From Ancylobacter sp. SL191 (GTDB lineage Bacteria > Pseudomonadota > Alphaproteobacteria > Rhizobiales > Xanthobacteraceae), in the NCBI RefSeq assembly GCF_026625645.1, contig NZ_CP113056.1, positions 2,083,001-2,147,000 on the forward strand: a stretch of 64,000 bases of DNA. Direction: 5' to 3'. Positions 36,638 to 44,152 of this stretch are shown one piece after another; position 1 is the first letter of the stretch, and each line of letters begins with the position of its first letter. The notes beneath the pieces were generated by a model. That model was not told where the DNA came from and ran no database searches. It worked only from the letters and a program-made list of their open reading frames with translations. The position numbers and the translations under genes are program-made.

Positions 36638-37519
36638 TTACTCTGGTGATATCGCCGTCCCGGACTGATCGATTGGATCCTTGATCGCGCTTGCAAGCCG
36701 GTCGGCTGCTGCGAGAATTTCTGCCGCCCGCTCAAGGCTTTCATGATCAACCTCAGCACTTTTTAGCGACTTCTGCAGTTCCGCTAGCAAAGCGTCTTCC
36801 AGTTGTTCTATCAAAAAAGGCAGTCCTGACGCTCCAAAATCATCGACGAACGCGGCGTACTGAGGGGCGGCAGATTTAACTAGATCGAGCATGGGCTGAG
36901 GATCAGCAAGGATTTTTTTGCCTGCACCGCTGCGCATAGCAGCAAGCTGAGCTGGAGCATAACTTAGCACTGAACTGTAGGCGGAGTATAATGCCCAGAC
37001 CAATGGCGGAACGAATGGCCGCTCTGTCTGAGGCCATTCATGATCATTTAATTTATCGAGACCCGACGATTTCCAAATTATTTCAGCAAACTGACGCGCT
37101 TTGTCACCGTCGATGTCTGAACGTTCCGACGCCTCAAGCATAGGATCGGCTTTAATACGCTCCATCATCTTAGATGCTGTCTTTAGGTGGCTCTTTTTAA
37201 CAGCAGAAGTCCAAACTTTCTCTAATACTTCAAAGCGGCGCTTATCGAGCGCGGCATATCGGCTTGCGAGGCCTGACAAAGCGCCACTCCGAAGCGCGGC
37301 GATCTGATCTCCTTTTGCCCTAAGTTCCGCTCGAAGATTTTCCTCTTCTTTACGGAGGTCTGCACGAATATTTTCGATACGAACATCAAATTTATGTTGT
37401 ATAGATTTTTCAATTTTGGCCTTATAGTAAATACTAAAAACCCAGGCAGCCGCGCTACTAATCATCGTCGGGGTTAAAATGTGAATCAATTCTGTGGAAA
37501 GCCATTCGCTTACTAACAT
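36638..37519 (-). CDS. Membrane-anchored coiled-coil hypothetical protein
   Basis: A 293-aa protein with one N-terminal transmembrane segment (about residues 12-32) followed by a charged coiled coil (RIENIRADLRKEEENLRAELRAKG, about 47-70) and a mostly helical soluble part. I do not recognise the family. Its start overlaps the stop of the upstream XRE regulator by seven bases, so it is transcribed with the regulator and could be expressed in the integrated state. Codon use and composition look AT-richer than the packaging genes. A superinfection-exclusion or defence role is possible but unproven. Confidence 0.6.
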   Translation of the reverse strand: MLVSEWLSTELIHILTPTMISSAAAWVFSIYYKAKIEKSIQHKFDVRIENIRADLRKEEENLRAELRAKGDQIAALRSGALSGLASRYAALDKRRFEVLEKVWTSAVKKSHLKTASKMMERIKADPMLEASERSDIDGDKARQFAEIIWKSSGLDKLNDHEWPQTERPFVPPLVWALYSAYSSVLSYAPAQLAAMRSGAGKKILADPQPMLDLVKSAAPQYAAFVDDFGASGLPFLIEQLEDALLAELQKSLKSAEVDHESLERAAEILAAADRLASAIKDPIDQSGTAISPE

Positions 37520-37737
37520 TTCCTTAGCCTCACGCCGACACCCCCTCCATTCTCAGCGATGAATTCGACGCCTGCAACCTCCAGCGCGCGCTGTATGGCC
37601 TCCACTGTGCGGGGTTTCAGCTCCTCGCCGGCCTCAAACCGCACGATGGTGTCGTGTGATACGCCCGCCAGGGCGGCCAAGTCCCGCACTGTCAGGCCGA
37701 GCGCGGCACGTGCCATCTTGGACTGAATGGCGATCAA
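37513..37737 (-). CDS. XRE-family regulator (candidate repressor of the element)
   Basis: A 74-aa helix-turn-helix protein: MARAALGLTVRDLAALAGVS, then HDTIVRFEAGEELKPRTVEAI, a classic XRE fold with recognition helix. I take the TTG at 37737 because AGGAG lies six bases upstream; the frame is open further but without family sequence. It is divergent from the early small genes, and a perfect 11-bp inverted repeat lies between them. That makes it the likely maintenance regulator. It overlaps the downstream coiled-coil gene. Confidence 0.75.
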   Translation of the reverse strand: MIAIQSKMARAALGLTVRDLAALAGVSHDTIVRFEAGEELKPRTVEAIQRALEVAGVEFIAENGGGVGVRLRKC

Positions 37738-37748
37738 AACTGACTCCT

Positions 37749-37796
37749 GTTCAGAATCTGATTGACGTTCAGAAAATACTCCGGCATTTTCTGAAC
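37749..37796. promoter_or_regulatory. Operator cluster between the XRE regulator and early genes
   Basis: GTTCAGAAAAT (37767-37777) and ATTTTCTGAAC (37786-37796) form a perfect 11-bp inverted repeat around an 8-base spacer. A further half-site, GTTCAGAA, lies at 37749-37756, next to the regulator's ribosome site. This arrangement fits autoregulation and control of the divergent early promoter. Confidence 0.7.
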
Positions 37797-37827
37797 ATTG
37801 ATCAGTTTCTACCACAGGAGCACGCGC

Positions 37828-38271
37828 ATGGGCATCCATGTTCGCGAACACCCGAACTCTGTCCGCAGATTCGAGATGATCGAGACAACAGCGCTGCGAC
37901 GCCGGATGGAGCGCGCGGTCGAGGCCCTCCTCGCCGCACTCGATGACATGGATGGAGATCCTGACCTCGAAGATGCCGATCCCGCAGAAATGGATGACTT
38001 TCCGGAGGAAGATGACCCTCCCGGCGGCGATGTCGTCGACGAGCCGCATGACGCGGACACGTTCACCGACCTGATCGCGGATCAGGATGCAGCCGAGCTG
38101 CTTCAGGATGAGCTCTGGTTCGCGGAGCGCATGGATCTGACGCGAAACGAGCGCCGCGACGCCAGCAACGCCACGCTGCAGGCGCTTGCCAAAGTTACCG
38201 GGCGTTCCTTCGGATCCTTGCACTGCCCGATGCAGAACTTTCAGCCGACTAGTAAGGAGACCAGACCATGA
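37828..38271 (+). CDS. Acidic hypothetical protein, first early gene
   Basis: A 147-aa protein starting at the ATG at 37828 with AGGAG eight bases upstream. A helical basic segment (IETTALRRRMERAVEALLAAL) is followed by a strongly acidic stretch (residues about 45-90, rich in Asp and Glu) and an amphipathic end. It lies directly behind the operator and overlaps the next gene by four bases. The acidic patch could mimic DNA or bind a basic partner, but no family is recognised. Confidence 0.55.
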   Translation: MGIHVREHPNSVRRFEMIETTALRRRMERAVEALLAALDDMDGDPDLEDADPAEMDDFPEEDDPPGGDVVDEPHDADTFTDLIADQDAAELLQDELWFAERMDLTRNERRDASNATLQALAKVTGRSFGSLHCPMQNFQPTSKETRP

Positions 38272-38690
38272 ACCGGCGCGATGTTGTTCATAGCGGTCTC
38301 ATTGCGGCTACCGTTTTGGCTGTCCCCGCGGTCTGCTTGTTGACGCCTCACGGCGGGCGCCTGCGAAGCGACGCGCCCGATCCCATCTTCGCCGCTATCG
38401 CCGAGCATAAGCGGCTCTGGGCTGATGTTCAGGCCTGCGACACCACGCGTGACGGGGAAGAGCGCCTCGGCGAGCTGGTGACCGAAGCTGATTGGTACTT
38501 CGAGTGCATGATCGGGACCGTCCCCACCACGCTCGCGGGCATGCTGGCACTGGTCTCCTATGTTCATCAGGCCAATCCCGGTCTGCCGCTGGGTGTTCAT
38601 GACGCGGACGATGGCGGCACCTGGGAAGACCTCTTCCTCGCCACGCTCAAGGCGAGTCTGTCGAGCATGGTGACGGAGGTGCGGGTATGA
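38268..38690 (+). CDS. Hypothetical protein of the early operon
   Basis: A 140-aa protein with an N-terminal leader-like segment (MNRRDVVHSGLIAATVLAVPAV), so it may be membrane-attached or exported, perhaps by the Tat route. The soluble part contains AIAEHKRLWADVQAC and EADWYFECMIGTVPTT, motifs I associate with small rhizobial prophage proteins without known function. It overlaps both neighbours by ATGA junctions, so translation is coupled. Confidence 0.6.
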   Translation: MNRRDVVHSGLIAATVLAVPAVCLLTPHGGRLRSDAPDPIFAAIAEHKRLWADVQACDTTRDGEERLGELVTEADWYFECMIGTVPTTLAGMLALVSYVHQANPGLPLGVHDADDGGTWEDLFLATLKASLSSMVTEVRV

Positions 38691-39082
38691 GCACAGAACC
38701 CGTTGCCTCGGTGCGCCTCTCCTCCAGCCGGCGCCAGGCGCTTTGCCTTGGCGCGGCCTTTGTCGCGATGCCGGCGGGCACCGCCACCCTAAAGCCAGCC
38801 CCGGCGTCAATGGTGGCGCCCCTCTCGCCGCAGGAGCACATTGCACGGGCGGTGCGCGAGATCGAGGTGGCGCTGGCCGAGATCTATCCCGGCGCCTGTC
38901 AGAACCCGATCGTGCATCTGCCGGATCCCGAGGTTTTCGCCTCGATGGTCTTTCCCGATGGAACCTTCTCCCCCGGTCGGATGGCCATGGTGTCTGTCAC
39001 CGCTAATTCGTTCAGCGCTCTCTTTGACGCCGGGCTCAAGAGCCGATCCTCTAACGACTGGTTCGGCAGGGGGGCGGCATGA
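38687..39082 (+). CDS. Hypothetical protein of the early operon
   Basis: A 131-aa protein with an N-terminal Arg-Arg and hydrophobic segment (SSRRQALCLGAAFVAMPAG), resembling a Tat leader or membrane anchor. The rest is a short mixed fold (HIARAVREIEVALAEIYPGA; MVFPDGTFSPGRMAMVSV). I do not recognise it. Four-base overlaps with both neighbours indicate a translated member of the early operon. Confidence 0.55.
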   Translation: MSTEPVASVRLSSSRRQALCLGAAFVAMPAGTATLKPAPASMVAPLSPQEHIARAVREIEVALAEIYPGACQNPIVHLPDPEVFASMVFPDGTFSPGRMAMVSVTANSFSALFDAGLKSRSSNDWFGRGAA

Positions 39083-39465
39083 GCGGCGACCTTTTCGGAC
39101 AAGCGGTGCCGACCGAAGTTCTTCTCTCGCCACATCTGCGGCTTGAGAGGGTGCCGAGCGACACCATGGAGCCGACGCTGCGCGGCGGCTGGGACTATGT
39201 GTTGGTGCGGCCCTGCACGAAGTATGAGGGCGAGGGCATCTATCTCGTCGGTAACCCCTTCGGCAGCTGGGATCTCAGGCGGGCGTCGAACGTGCTCGGT
39301 GGCAGGGAGCAGATACGGCTCACCGTCGACAACAAGCATTATGGCGATCGTCTGGTGTCGGCCGACTGGTTCGATGAGAACGTGCTCGCATTGGTGGTCG
39401 CTGATGTGAAGATCAGAGATCAGCGTCTGCTGGAAGCCACGTGCCGGCATGGGAGGGCGGCATGA
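39079..39465 (+). CDS. S24/LexA-like fold protein with altered catalytic pair
   Basis: A 128-aa protein that reads like the catalytic half of S24 peptidases (LexA/CI C-terminal domain) without a DNA-binding half. VPSDTMEPTLRGGWDYVLV corresponds to the usual GDSMEPTL...GDxVLV, and GIYLVGNPFGSWDLRRAS to the lysine-containing strand. The catalytic Ser is Thr and the Lys position appears to be Arg, so it is probably not a protease. It may act as a partner or decoy for a repressor. It is coupled to both neighbours by overlapping start and stop codons. Confidence 0.6.
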   Translation: MSGDLFGQAVPTEVLLSPHLRLERVPSDTMEPTLRGGWDYVLVRPCTKYEGEGIYLVGNPFGSWDLRRASNVLGGREQIRLTVDNKHYGDRLVSADWFDENVLALVVADVKIRDQRLLEATCRHGRAA

Positions 39466-39701
39466 GCGCGTCCAGTCCCTTCGTTCCCCACCTCTGCACT
39501 TTCTGCGGCCTCCCTTGGGATGCGGTTGGCTTGATGGTGACGGGGCCAAACAATCAGGCGATATGCGATGGATGCATTCGGCTTTGCTGGCTCATCCGCG
39601 AAGGTCGAAGGTCCGATGACATGATCGCGCGCTTGCGCCGATGGAACGAGGCGATTTCGAAGGCTCCGAGTTTGCCTCCGAAATCGCCTTGGTTGCGATG
39701 A
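39462..39701 (+). CDS. Small protein with ClpX-type C4 zinc finger
   Basis: A 79-aa protein starting at the ATG at 39462 inside the stop of the previous gene. CTFCGLPWDAVGLMVTGP followed by ICDGCI has the two CxxC pairs and spacing of the ClpX zinc-binding domain, which recruits substrates and adaptors to ClpXP. No ATPase part is present. It could be a stand-alone adaptor or decoy for ClpXP, for instance acting on repressors, but that is inference. Confidence 0.65.
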   Translation: MSASSPFVPHLCTFCGLPWDAVGLMVTGPNNQAICDGCIRLCWLIREGRRSDDMIARLRRWNEAISKAPSLPPKSPWLR

Positions 39702-39931
39702 TCGGTCATATCGTGGATTCGCAGTGACAGGGTGCCAAGCACCGCGGCAGCGAGGAGAGCGGCGGACGGTGAAGCCACCCATGCTCGGCTGGAGACTAAC
39801 CAGCGCGCGAGGATCCCACAGACGTAGGCCGTCCAGCTCCCAACGTTTCCCGCCGAGCACAAAAATAGAACGTGATACTTCCCACGCATCAAAATTCGTG
39901 TTATCCATCTCGATAACGTGGGAGGCATCAC

Positions 39932-40444
39932 ATGGTTGGTCAGCGCATTACTATCGACCGCGAGGCTTTCAGTGCTGCCGAGGTGGAGGCCATCACCGGC
40001 ATCTCCCAGATCGTGCTGCGTGACTGGCGCCGCCGCAAGTTCCTCAAGACCAAGATCGTCAGCAACCGTGCGCTCTATTACGCCTATGACCTCGGTTATC
40101 TGATGGCGCTGCAAGCGCTTACCTCGCAGGGCGTGGCAGTCGGCACAGCCACTATGGCGGCTGGAACGGCGGGTCCAATGATTGAGCATTTCGCCGAGGC
40201 GGTTAGCGTCCCGCCAGCCGACGCTCCCTTGGTCGGCTTCCATGGCAACCGCACCGCCCGCTTCCTGATCGTTGCCCAGGATGGCGAGATCGTTCGCGCC
40301 GGCTTCCTGGAAGACTGGGTGAAGATGCGTGACGAGTGCGGCAAGGCGGCCTCAGCCATCGTGATCGACTGCAAGGCTCTCGGCGAGCAGATCGCGCAGA
40401 AGGCGCCGCGTCCGGTGGTCTCCGTCAAGCGTGAGAGCGAGTGA
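39932..40444 (+). CDS. MerR-like helix-turn-helix regulator
   Basis: A 170-aa protein. The N-terminal helix-turn-helix FSAAEVEAITGISQIVLRDW followed by RRRKFLKTK looks like a MerR-type DNA-binding domain. The C-terminal part (FLIVAQDGEIVRAGFLEDW, IVIDCKALGEQIA) is a small beta-alpha domain. It follows a 230-base gap after the early genes, and its stop overlaps the portal gene start. A late-gene activator role is plausible. The ATG at 39932 has GGGAGG upstream. Confidence 0.65.
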   Translation: MVGQRITIDREAFSAAEVEAITGISQIVLRDWRRRKFLKTKIVSNRALYYAYDLGYLMALQALTSQGVAVGTATMAAGTAGPMIEHFAEAVSVPPADAPLVGFHGNRTARFLIVAQDGEIVRAGFLEDWVKMRDECGKAASAIVIDCKALGEQIAQKAPRPVVSVKRESE

Positions 40445-41844
40445 TGAGCGGCATGTTCTCCTCCCTCCTCAAGCGTGCCACGGGTGGCTGGCGCACGTGG
40501 AGCCGCTCCTATGAGGGCGCGGCGACAGGCCGGCGCACGGGCGGCTGGGGCGCGATGCGCAACCAGCACGGCGCGGCGCAGGCGGCGCGGGCGCCGACCA
40601 GCTATCGCGCCCGCTATCTGGTGGCGAACAACCCGCACGGCGCCGCCGGCAAGGCGGCTTGGGCGGCGGCTCTGGTCGGCACGGGCATCGTCCCGGCCGT
40701 GACCGGCGACGTATCGGCGCGCTGGACGGCGTGGACGGACGAGGCGGACGCCGACGGCCTGATGGACTTCTATGGTCTCACCGCGCTGATGGTCGGCGGC
40801 ATGGTGGTAGATGGCGAGGCGCTGGCGCTGCTGATTGCCACCCCGGCCGGCCTGCGTATTCGCGTGCTCGATCCCGACCAGCTCGACGCTTCGCTCACCC
40901 GCCCGCTCCCCGAGGGCGGGCGCATCGTCAACGGCGTGGAGTTCGATATGTTCGGCTCCCGCGTCGCCTACTGGATCGTGAAGGAGCGCCCCGAGATCGG
41001 CCTCGGCTTGAACCTTCAGCCCGTGCGCGTGCCTGCCGAGGATGTGGTGCATCTGTTCCGCCCGGACTTCCCCGGCCAGGTGCGCGGCGTCTCTTGGTTC
41101 GCCCCGGCGATCCTGCGCCTCGCCGAGCACGACGAGTGGCACGGCGCCCAGCTCACCCGCCAGAAGGTCGGCGCCCTGCTCGCCGGCCTCATCACGACCA
41201 ACGATGCCACCCTTCCCTTTGGTGGGGAGGCCCAGGGCGATGCGCTTATCGGTTCGCTGGAGCCGGGCGCCATGGTGGTGCTGCCGCCGGGCAAGGACGT
41301 GACCTTCTCCAACCCGCCAGCCATCGCGCAGGAGGCGAACGACTTCGCCCGCATTACCCTGCACGAGATCGCCGCCGCCCTCGGCCTGCCCTATGAGGTA
41401 CTCACCGGCGACCTCTCCAGCGTCAACTATTCCTCGATCCGTGCCGGCCTCGTCGAGTGGCGTCGCCGGGTGGAGATGATCCAGCACAACGTCATCGTCT
41501 TCCAGGCGCTGCGCCCCATCTGGCGCCGCTGGGCGATGATCGAGAGCCTGCAGGGCCGGCTTGCCGCCCGCCCGCAGGACCTTCTCCCGGTGCGCTGGAT
41601 CACGCCAAAGCAGCAATGGGTGGACCCGGCCAAGGACGTGCAGGCGGAGATCGACGCCATCAACGCCGGGCTGATGAGCCGCCGCGAGGCCGTGGCAGCG
41701 CGTGGCATGGATGTCGGCGCGCTTGATGATGAGATTGCCGCTGACAAGGCCCGCGAGGCGCGCCTCGGCCTTGCCTTCAGCACGCCCGCCAAGGCGGCGC
41801 CCGCCGCCCCGGCAAAGGCGCCCATTGAGGAGACCGTGGCATGA
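40444..41844 (+). CDS. Phage portal protein, lambda family
   Basis: A 466-aa portal protein that forms the dodecameric DNA gate of the capsid. It contains YRARYLVANNPHGAAGKAAW near residue 55, VRVPAEDVVHLFRPDFPGQV (about 195-215) and YEVLTGDLSSVNYSSIRAGL (about 318-337), all typical of lambda gpB-like portals. The C-terminal Ala/Pro tail is normal. It follows the MerR-like gene by an overlap and precedes the protease-capsid gene with another. It is intact. Confidence 0.9.
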   Translation: MSGMFSSLLKRATGGWRTWSRSYEGAATGRRTGGWGAMRNQHGAAQAARAPTSYRARYLVANNPHGAAGKAAWAAALVGTGIVPAVTGDVSARWTAWTDEADADGLMDFYGLTALMVGGMVVDGEALALLIATPAGLRIRVLDPDQLDASLTRPLPEGGRIVNGVEFDMFGSRVAYWIVKERPEIGLGLNLQPVRVPAEDVVHLFRPDFPGQVRGVSWFAPAILRLAEHDEWHGAQLTRQKVGALLAGLITTNDATLPFGGEAQGDALIGSLEPGAMVVLPPGKDVTFSNPPAIAQEANDFARITLHEIAAALGLPYEVLTGDLSSVNYSSIRAGLVEWRRRVEMIQHNVIVFQALRPIWRRWAMIESLQGRLAARPQDLLPVRWITPKQQWVDPAKDVQAEIDAINAGLMSRREAVAARGMDVGALDDEIAADKAREARLGLAFSTPAKAAPAAPAKAPIEETVA

Positions 41845-43673
41845 GCGCCCCTGCTGAGATCTTCACCCGCCGCGCGCCGCTCCCCGCGTCCTCTTGGGAC
41901 GCGGACAGCCAGACGTTCGAGGCTGTGCTCTCGACCGGCGCCGCTGTCGAGCGCTGGGACGTGCACGGTCCCTATGACGAGATCCTCCTCCTGTCGCAGC
42001 CGATGTGGCCCGCCCGTGTGCCCCTGCTCGACAGCCACGGAAGGGAGAGCGTGGATCGCCAGCTCGGGAGCGTCGACACGCTGCGCGTCGTCGGCGGGGA
42101 CCTCCTGGGGCGCGCCACGCTCTCCCGCCACAATCCCCGCTCCCAGCGCATTGCCGCCGAGCTGACGGACGGTGCCACCTTCGGCATCTCCATCGGCTAC
42201 GCCGTCGAGCGCTGGTCGGAGCGTACCAATGCGAAGACCGGTCGCCGCGAGAAGGTGGCCGAGCGCTTCACCCTGATCGAGGCGAGCCTCGTCGTTGTCC
42301 CCGCCGACCCGCATGCAGGCATCAGGAGCCACGACATGACGGTCAGCACCGAGCCGGCGAACCCGCCCGCTCCCTCCGCCCCGGCGCCCGCGCCGTCCCT
42401 CAACCCGCCGGCCGCCACTGAGCGCGCGGCCATCAATCTGGAGATCCGTTCCATCGCAAGCGTCGCCGGTCTCGATCAGGGCTGGATCGACAGCCAGATC
42501 GACGCCAATGCCACCACGGACGCGGCCCGTGCCGCCGCCTTCGCCGCCATGCAGACCCGCAGCGCGCCGCTGCAGACGATCCGGCCGACGGTGGCGACGG
42601 TCACCCACGACCACACCGACCCTGCCGCGATCCGCTCCGCCATGGGCGAAGCGCTCGCCCATCGCCTCGCCCCCGGCCGCGTGAAGCTGGAAGGGCGCGC
42701 CCGCGCCTATGCCGGCTTCCGCATGCTGGACATGATCGGCGACCTCGCCCAGGCGCGCGGCGAGCGCCTCAACCTGCGCGACCAGAATGCGCTGATGGAG
42801 CGTGCCGTCGGCGCTCACTCCACCAGCGACTTCCCCCTTCTGCTGGCGGACGCGGCCAACAAGGCCCTTCTCGCCAACTACGCCGCAGCCGAACCGACCT
42901 ATCGCCTGATCGCTGCCCGGCGCGGATTCACCGACTTCCGCGATCACGCCTTCCTGCGCATCGGTGACTTCCCGACGTTTCAGGAGACCAGCGAGGCTGG
43001 CGAACTGCGTTACGGCACGATCTCCGAGAACCGCGAGAAGGTGCGGGCGAAGGAACTGAATGCCGGCATCGCCATCGGCCGCCGCGCTCTCATCAATGAC
43101 GACCTCTCGGCGCTGGCGGACTTCTCCGCCCTCATCGCCATCCGTGCCGCCAGCGACGAGAACGCCCGCGTCTACGGCCTTCTCGCCACCAATGCCGCCC
43201 TCTCCGACGGCAAGGCGCTGTTCCATGCCGACCACGGCAACGTAGCCACCCTCGCCGTCGCTCTCTCGCTCTCCGGGCTCTCGCTCGCTGTCGCCTCCCT
43301 GCGCAAGCAGCGCAGCCTCGACGGCGTGCCGCTCAACCTCGCCCCCCGCTTCCTCGTGGTTGGGCCGGACACCGAGCTTGGCGGCCGCCAGATCCTCGCC
43401 GCCGTCACTGCCACCAAGGCGGGTGACGTGAACCCGTGGGCGGGCACGATGGAGCTGGTGGTGGACGCCAATATCGTCGGCAATGCCTGGTACGTTGTGG
43501 CTGACCCCGCAGCCGCCCCCAGCCTCGTCTATGGCTATGTCTCCGGCGCCGAGGGGCCGCAGATCCGCACCGAGATCGACTTCGATACCCGCGCCGTCAA
43601 GGTCGCGGCCGGGCTCGACTTCGGCTGCGGCGTCATCGACTTCCGCGGCCTCTACAAGAATGAGGGCGCGTGA
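41841..43673 (+). CDS. Prohead protease-major capsid protein fusion
   Basis: A 610-aa fusion. Residues 1-160 are an HK97-type prohead protease: PLLDSHGRESVDRQLGSVD with the likely catalytic His, then TFGISIGYAVERW with the Ser. An Ala/Pro linker (about 165-195) follows. The C-terminal part from about residue 200 is a HK97-fold capsid protein: FRDHAFLRIGDFPTFQETSE, then GIAIGRRALINDDLSAL and WYVVADPAAAPSLVYGYV. Fused protease and shell proteins are known in some phages and self-cleave during head maturation. No separate scaffold gene is seen. Confidence 0.88.
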   Translation: MSAPAEIFTRRAPLPASSWDADSQTFEAVLSTGAAVERWDVHGPYDEILLLSQPMWPARVPLLDSHGRESVDRQLGSVDTLRVVGGDLLGRATLSRHNPRSQRIAAELTDGATFGISIGYAVERWSERTNAKTGRREKVAERFTLIEASLVVVPADPHAGIRSHDMTVSTEPANPPAPSAPAPAPSLNPPAATERAAINLEIRSIASVAGLDQGWIDSQIDANATTDAARAAAFAAMQTRSAPLQTIRPTVATVTHDHTDPAAIRSAMGEALAHRLAPGRVKLEGRARAYAGFRMLDMIGDLAQARGERLNLRDQNALMERAVGAHSTSDFPLLLADAANKALLANYAAAEPTYRLIAARRGFTDFRDHAFLRIGDFPTFQETSEAGELRYGTISENREKVRAKELNAGIAIGRRALINDDLSALADFSALIAIRAASDENARVYGLLATNAALSDGKALFHADHGNVATLAVALSLSGLSLAVASLRKQRSLDGVPLNLAPRFLVVGPDTELGGRQILAAVTATKAGDVNPWAGTMELVVDANIVGNAWYVVADPAAAPSLVYGYVSGAEGPQIRTEIDFDTRAVKVAAGLDFGCGVIDFRGLYKNEGA

Positions 43674-43885
43674 TGGCGGGCGTTGATGTCCTTCAGGAGC
43701 GCCTGGAGAAACTGAGAGCTGCGCGGGCGACGGGTATCCGTCGCCTGCGCTACTCGGACGGTAAGGAGCATGAGTATCGCACTGATGCTGAACTTGCCGC
43801 CGCCATCGCCGACCTAGAACGCCAGATCGCCGGGGCAAATGCCCCGGCGAAGGTCGTCTATTTCTCCTCCAGCAAAGGGCTGTGA
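43673..43885 (+). CDS. Head-tail joining protein, gpW-like
   Basis: A 70-aa protein, the size of lambda gpW. The pattern LQERLEKLRAARATGIRRLR, YRTDAELAAAIADLERQIAG and a C-terminal SSSKGL matches small head-tail joining proteins that close the portal and offer a tail-docking surface. The ATG at 43673 overlaps the capsid stop. It is the last morphogenesis gene; no tail gene follows, so tails would have to come from another phage. Confidence 0.75.
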   Translation: MAGVDVLQERLEKLRAARATGIRRLRYSDGKEHEYRTDAELAAAIADLERQIAGANAPAKVVYFSSSKGL

Positions 43886-43888
43886 AAG

Positions 43889-44152
43889 ATGGGCGCGCGG
43901 AAGATCAATCCCGTCACTTCGCAGGGTCTCTTTCCCTCCGAGGCCGAGATCGCGCGTCGCCTCAGTCAGGACCCGCGCGGGTGGACGGCCAAGGCCACCA
44001 TGCTGGAGCGCGAGGGTCTGCCCCGCGTCGACCCCATTATGGGTGGGCGCTTTTGGCCGGCCGTTCTTGCCTTCTGGAATCGTCGCTACGGCCTCTCTAC
44101 CGTTCAGGCGTCTCAACCTGACGGAGAGGAGAACCTTGATGCACTCCGCTGA
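43889..44152 (+). CDS. Small winged-helix-like protein beside the integrase (candidate excisionase)
   Basis: An 87-aa protein. LFPSEAEIARRLSQDPRGWTAK followed by LEREGLPRVDPIMGGRFW resembles small HTH/excisionase-like proteins that bind DNA beside phage integrase genes. It overlaps the integrase start by 14 bases and begins 3 bases after the gpW-like gene. Excisionase function is inferred from position and size. Confidence 0.55.
   Translation: MGARKINPVTSQGLFPSEAEIARRLSQDPRGWTAKATMLEREGLPRVDPIMGGRFWPAVLAFWNRRYGLSTVQASQPDGEENLDALR

Noticed and set aside
41427..43838. 803-codon minus-strand frame opposite portal and capsid genes
   Set aside because: Spans two real plus-strand genes and has no protein-like motifs.
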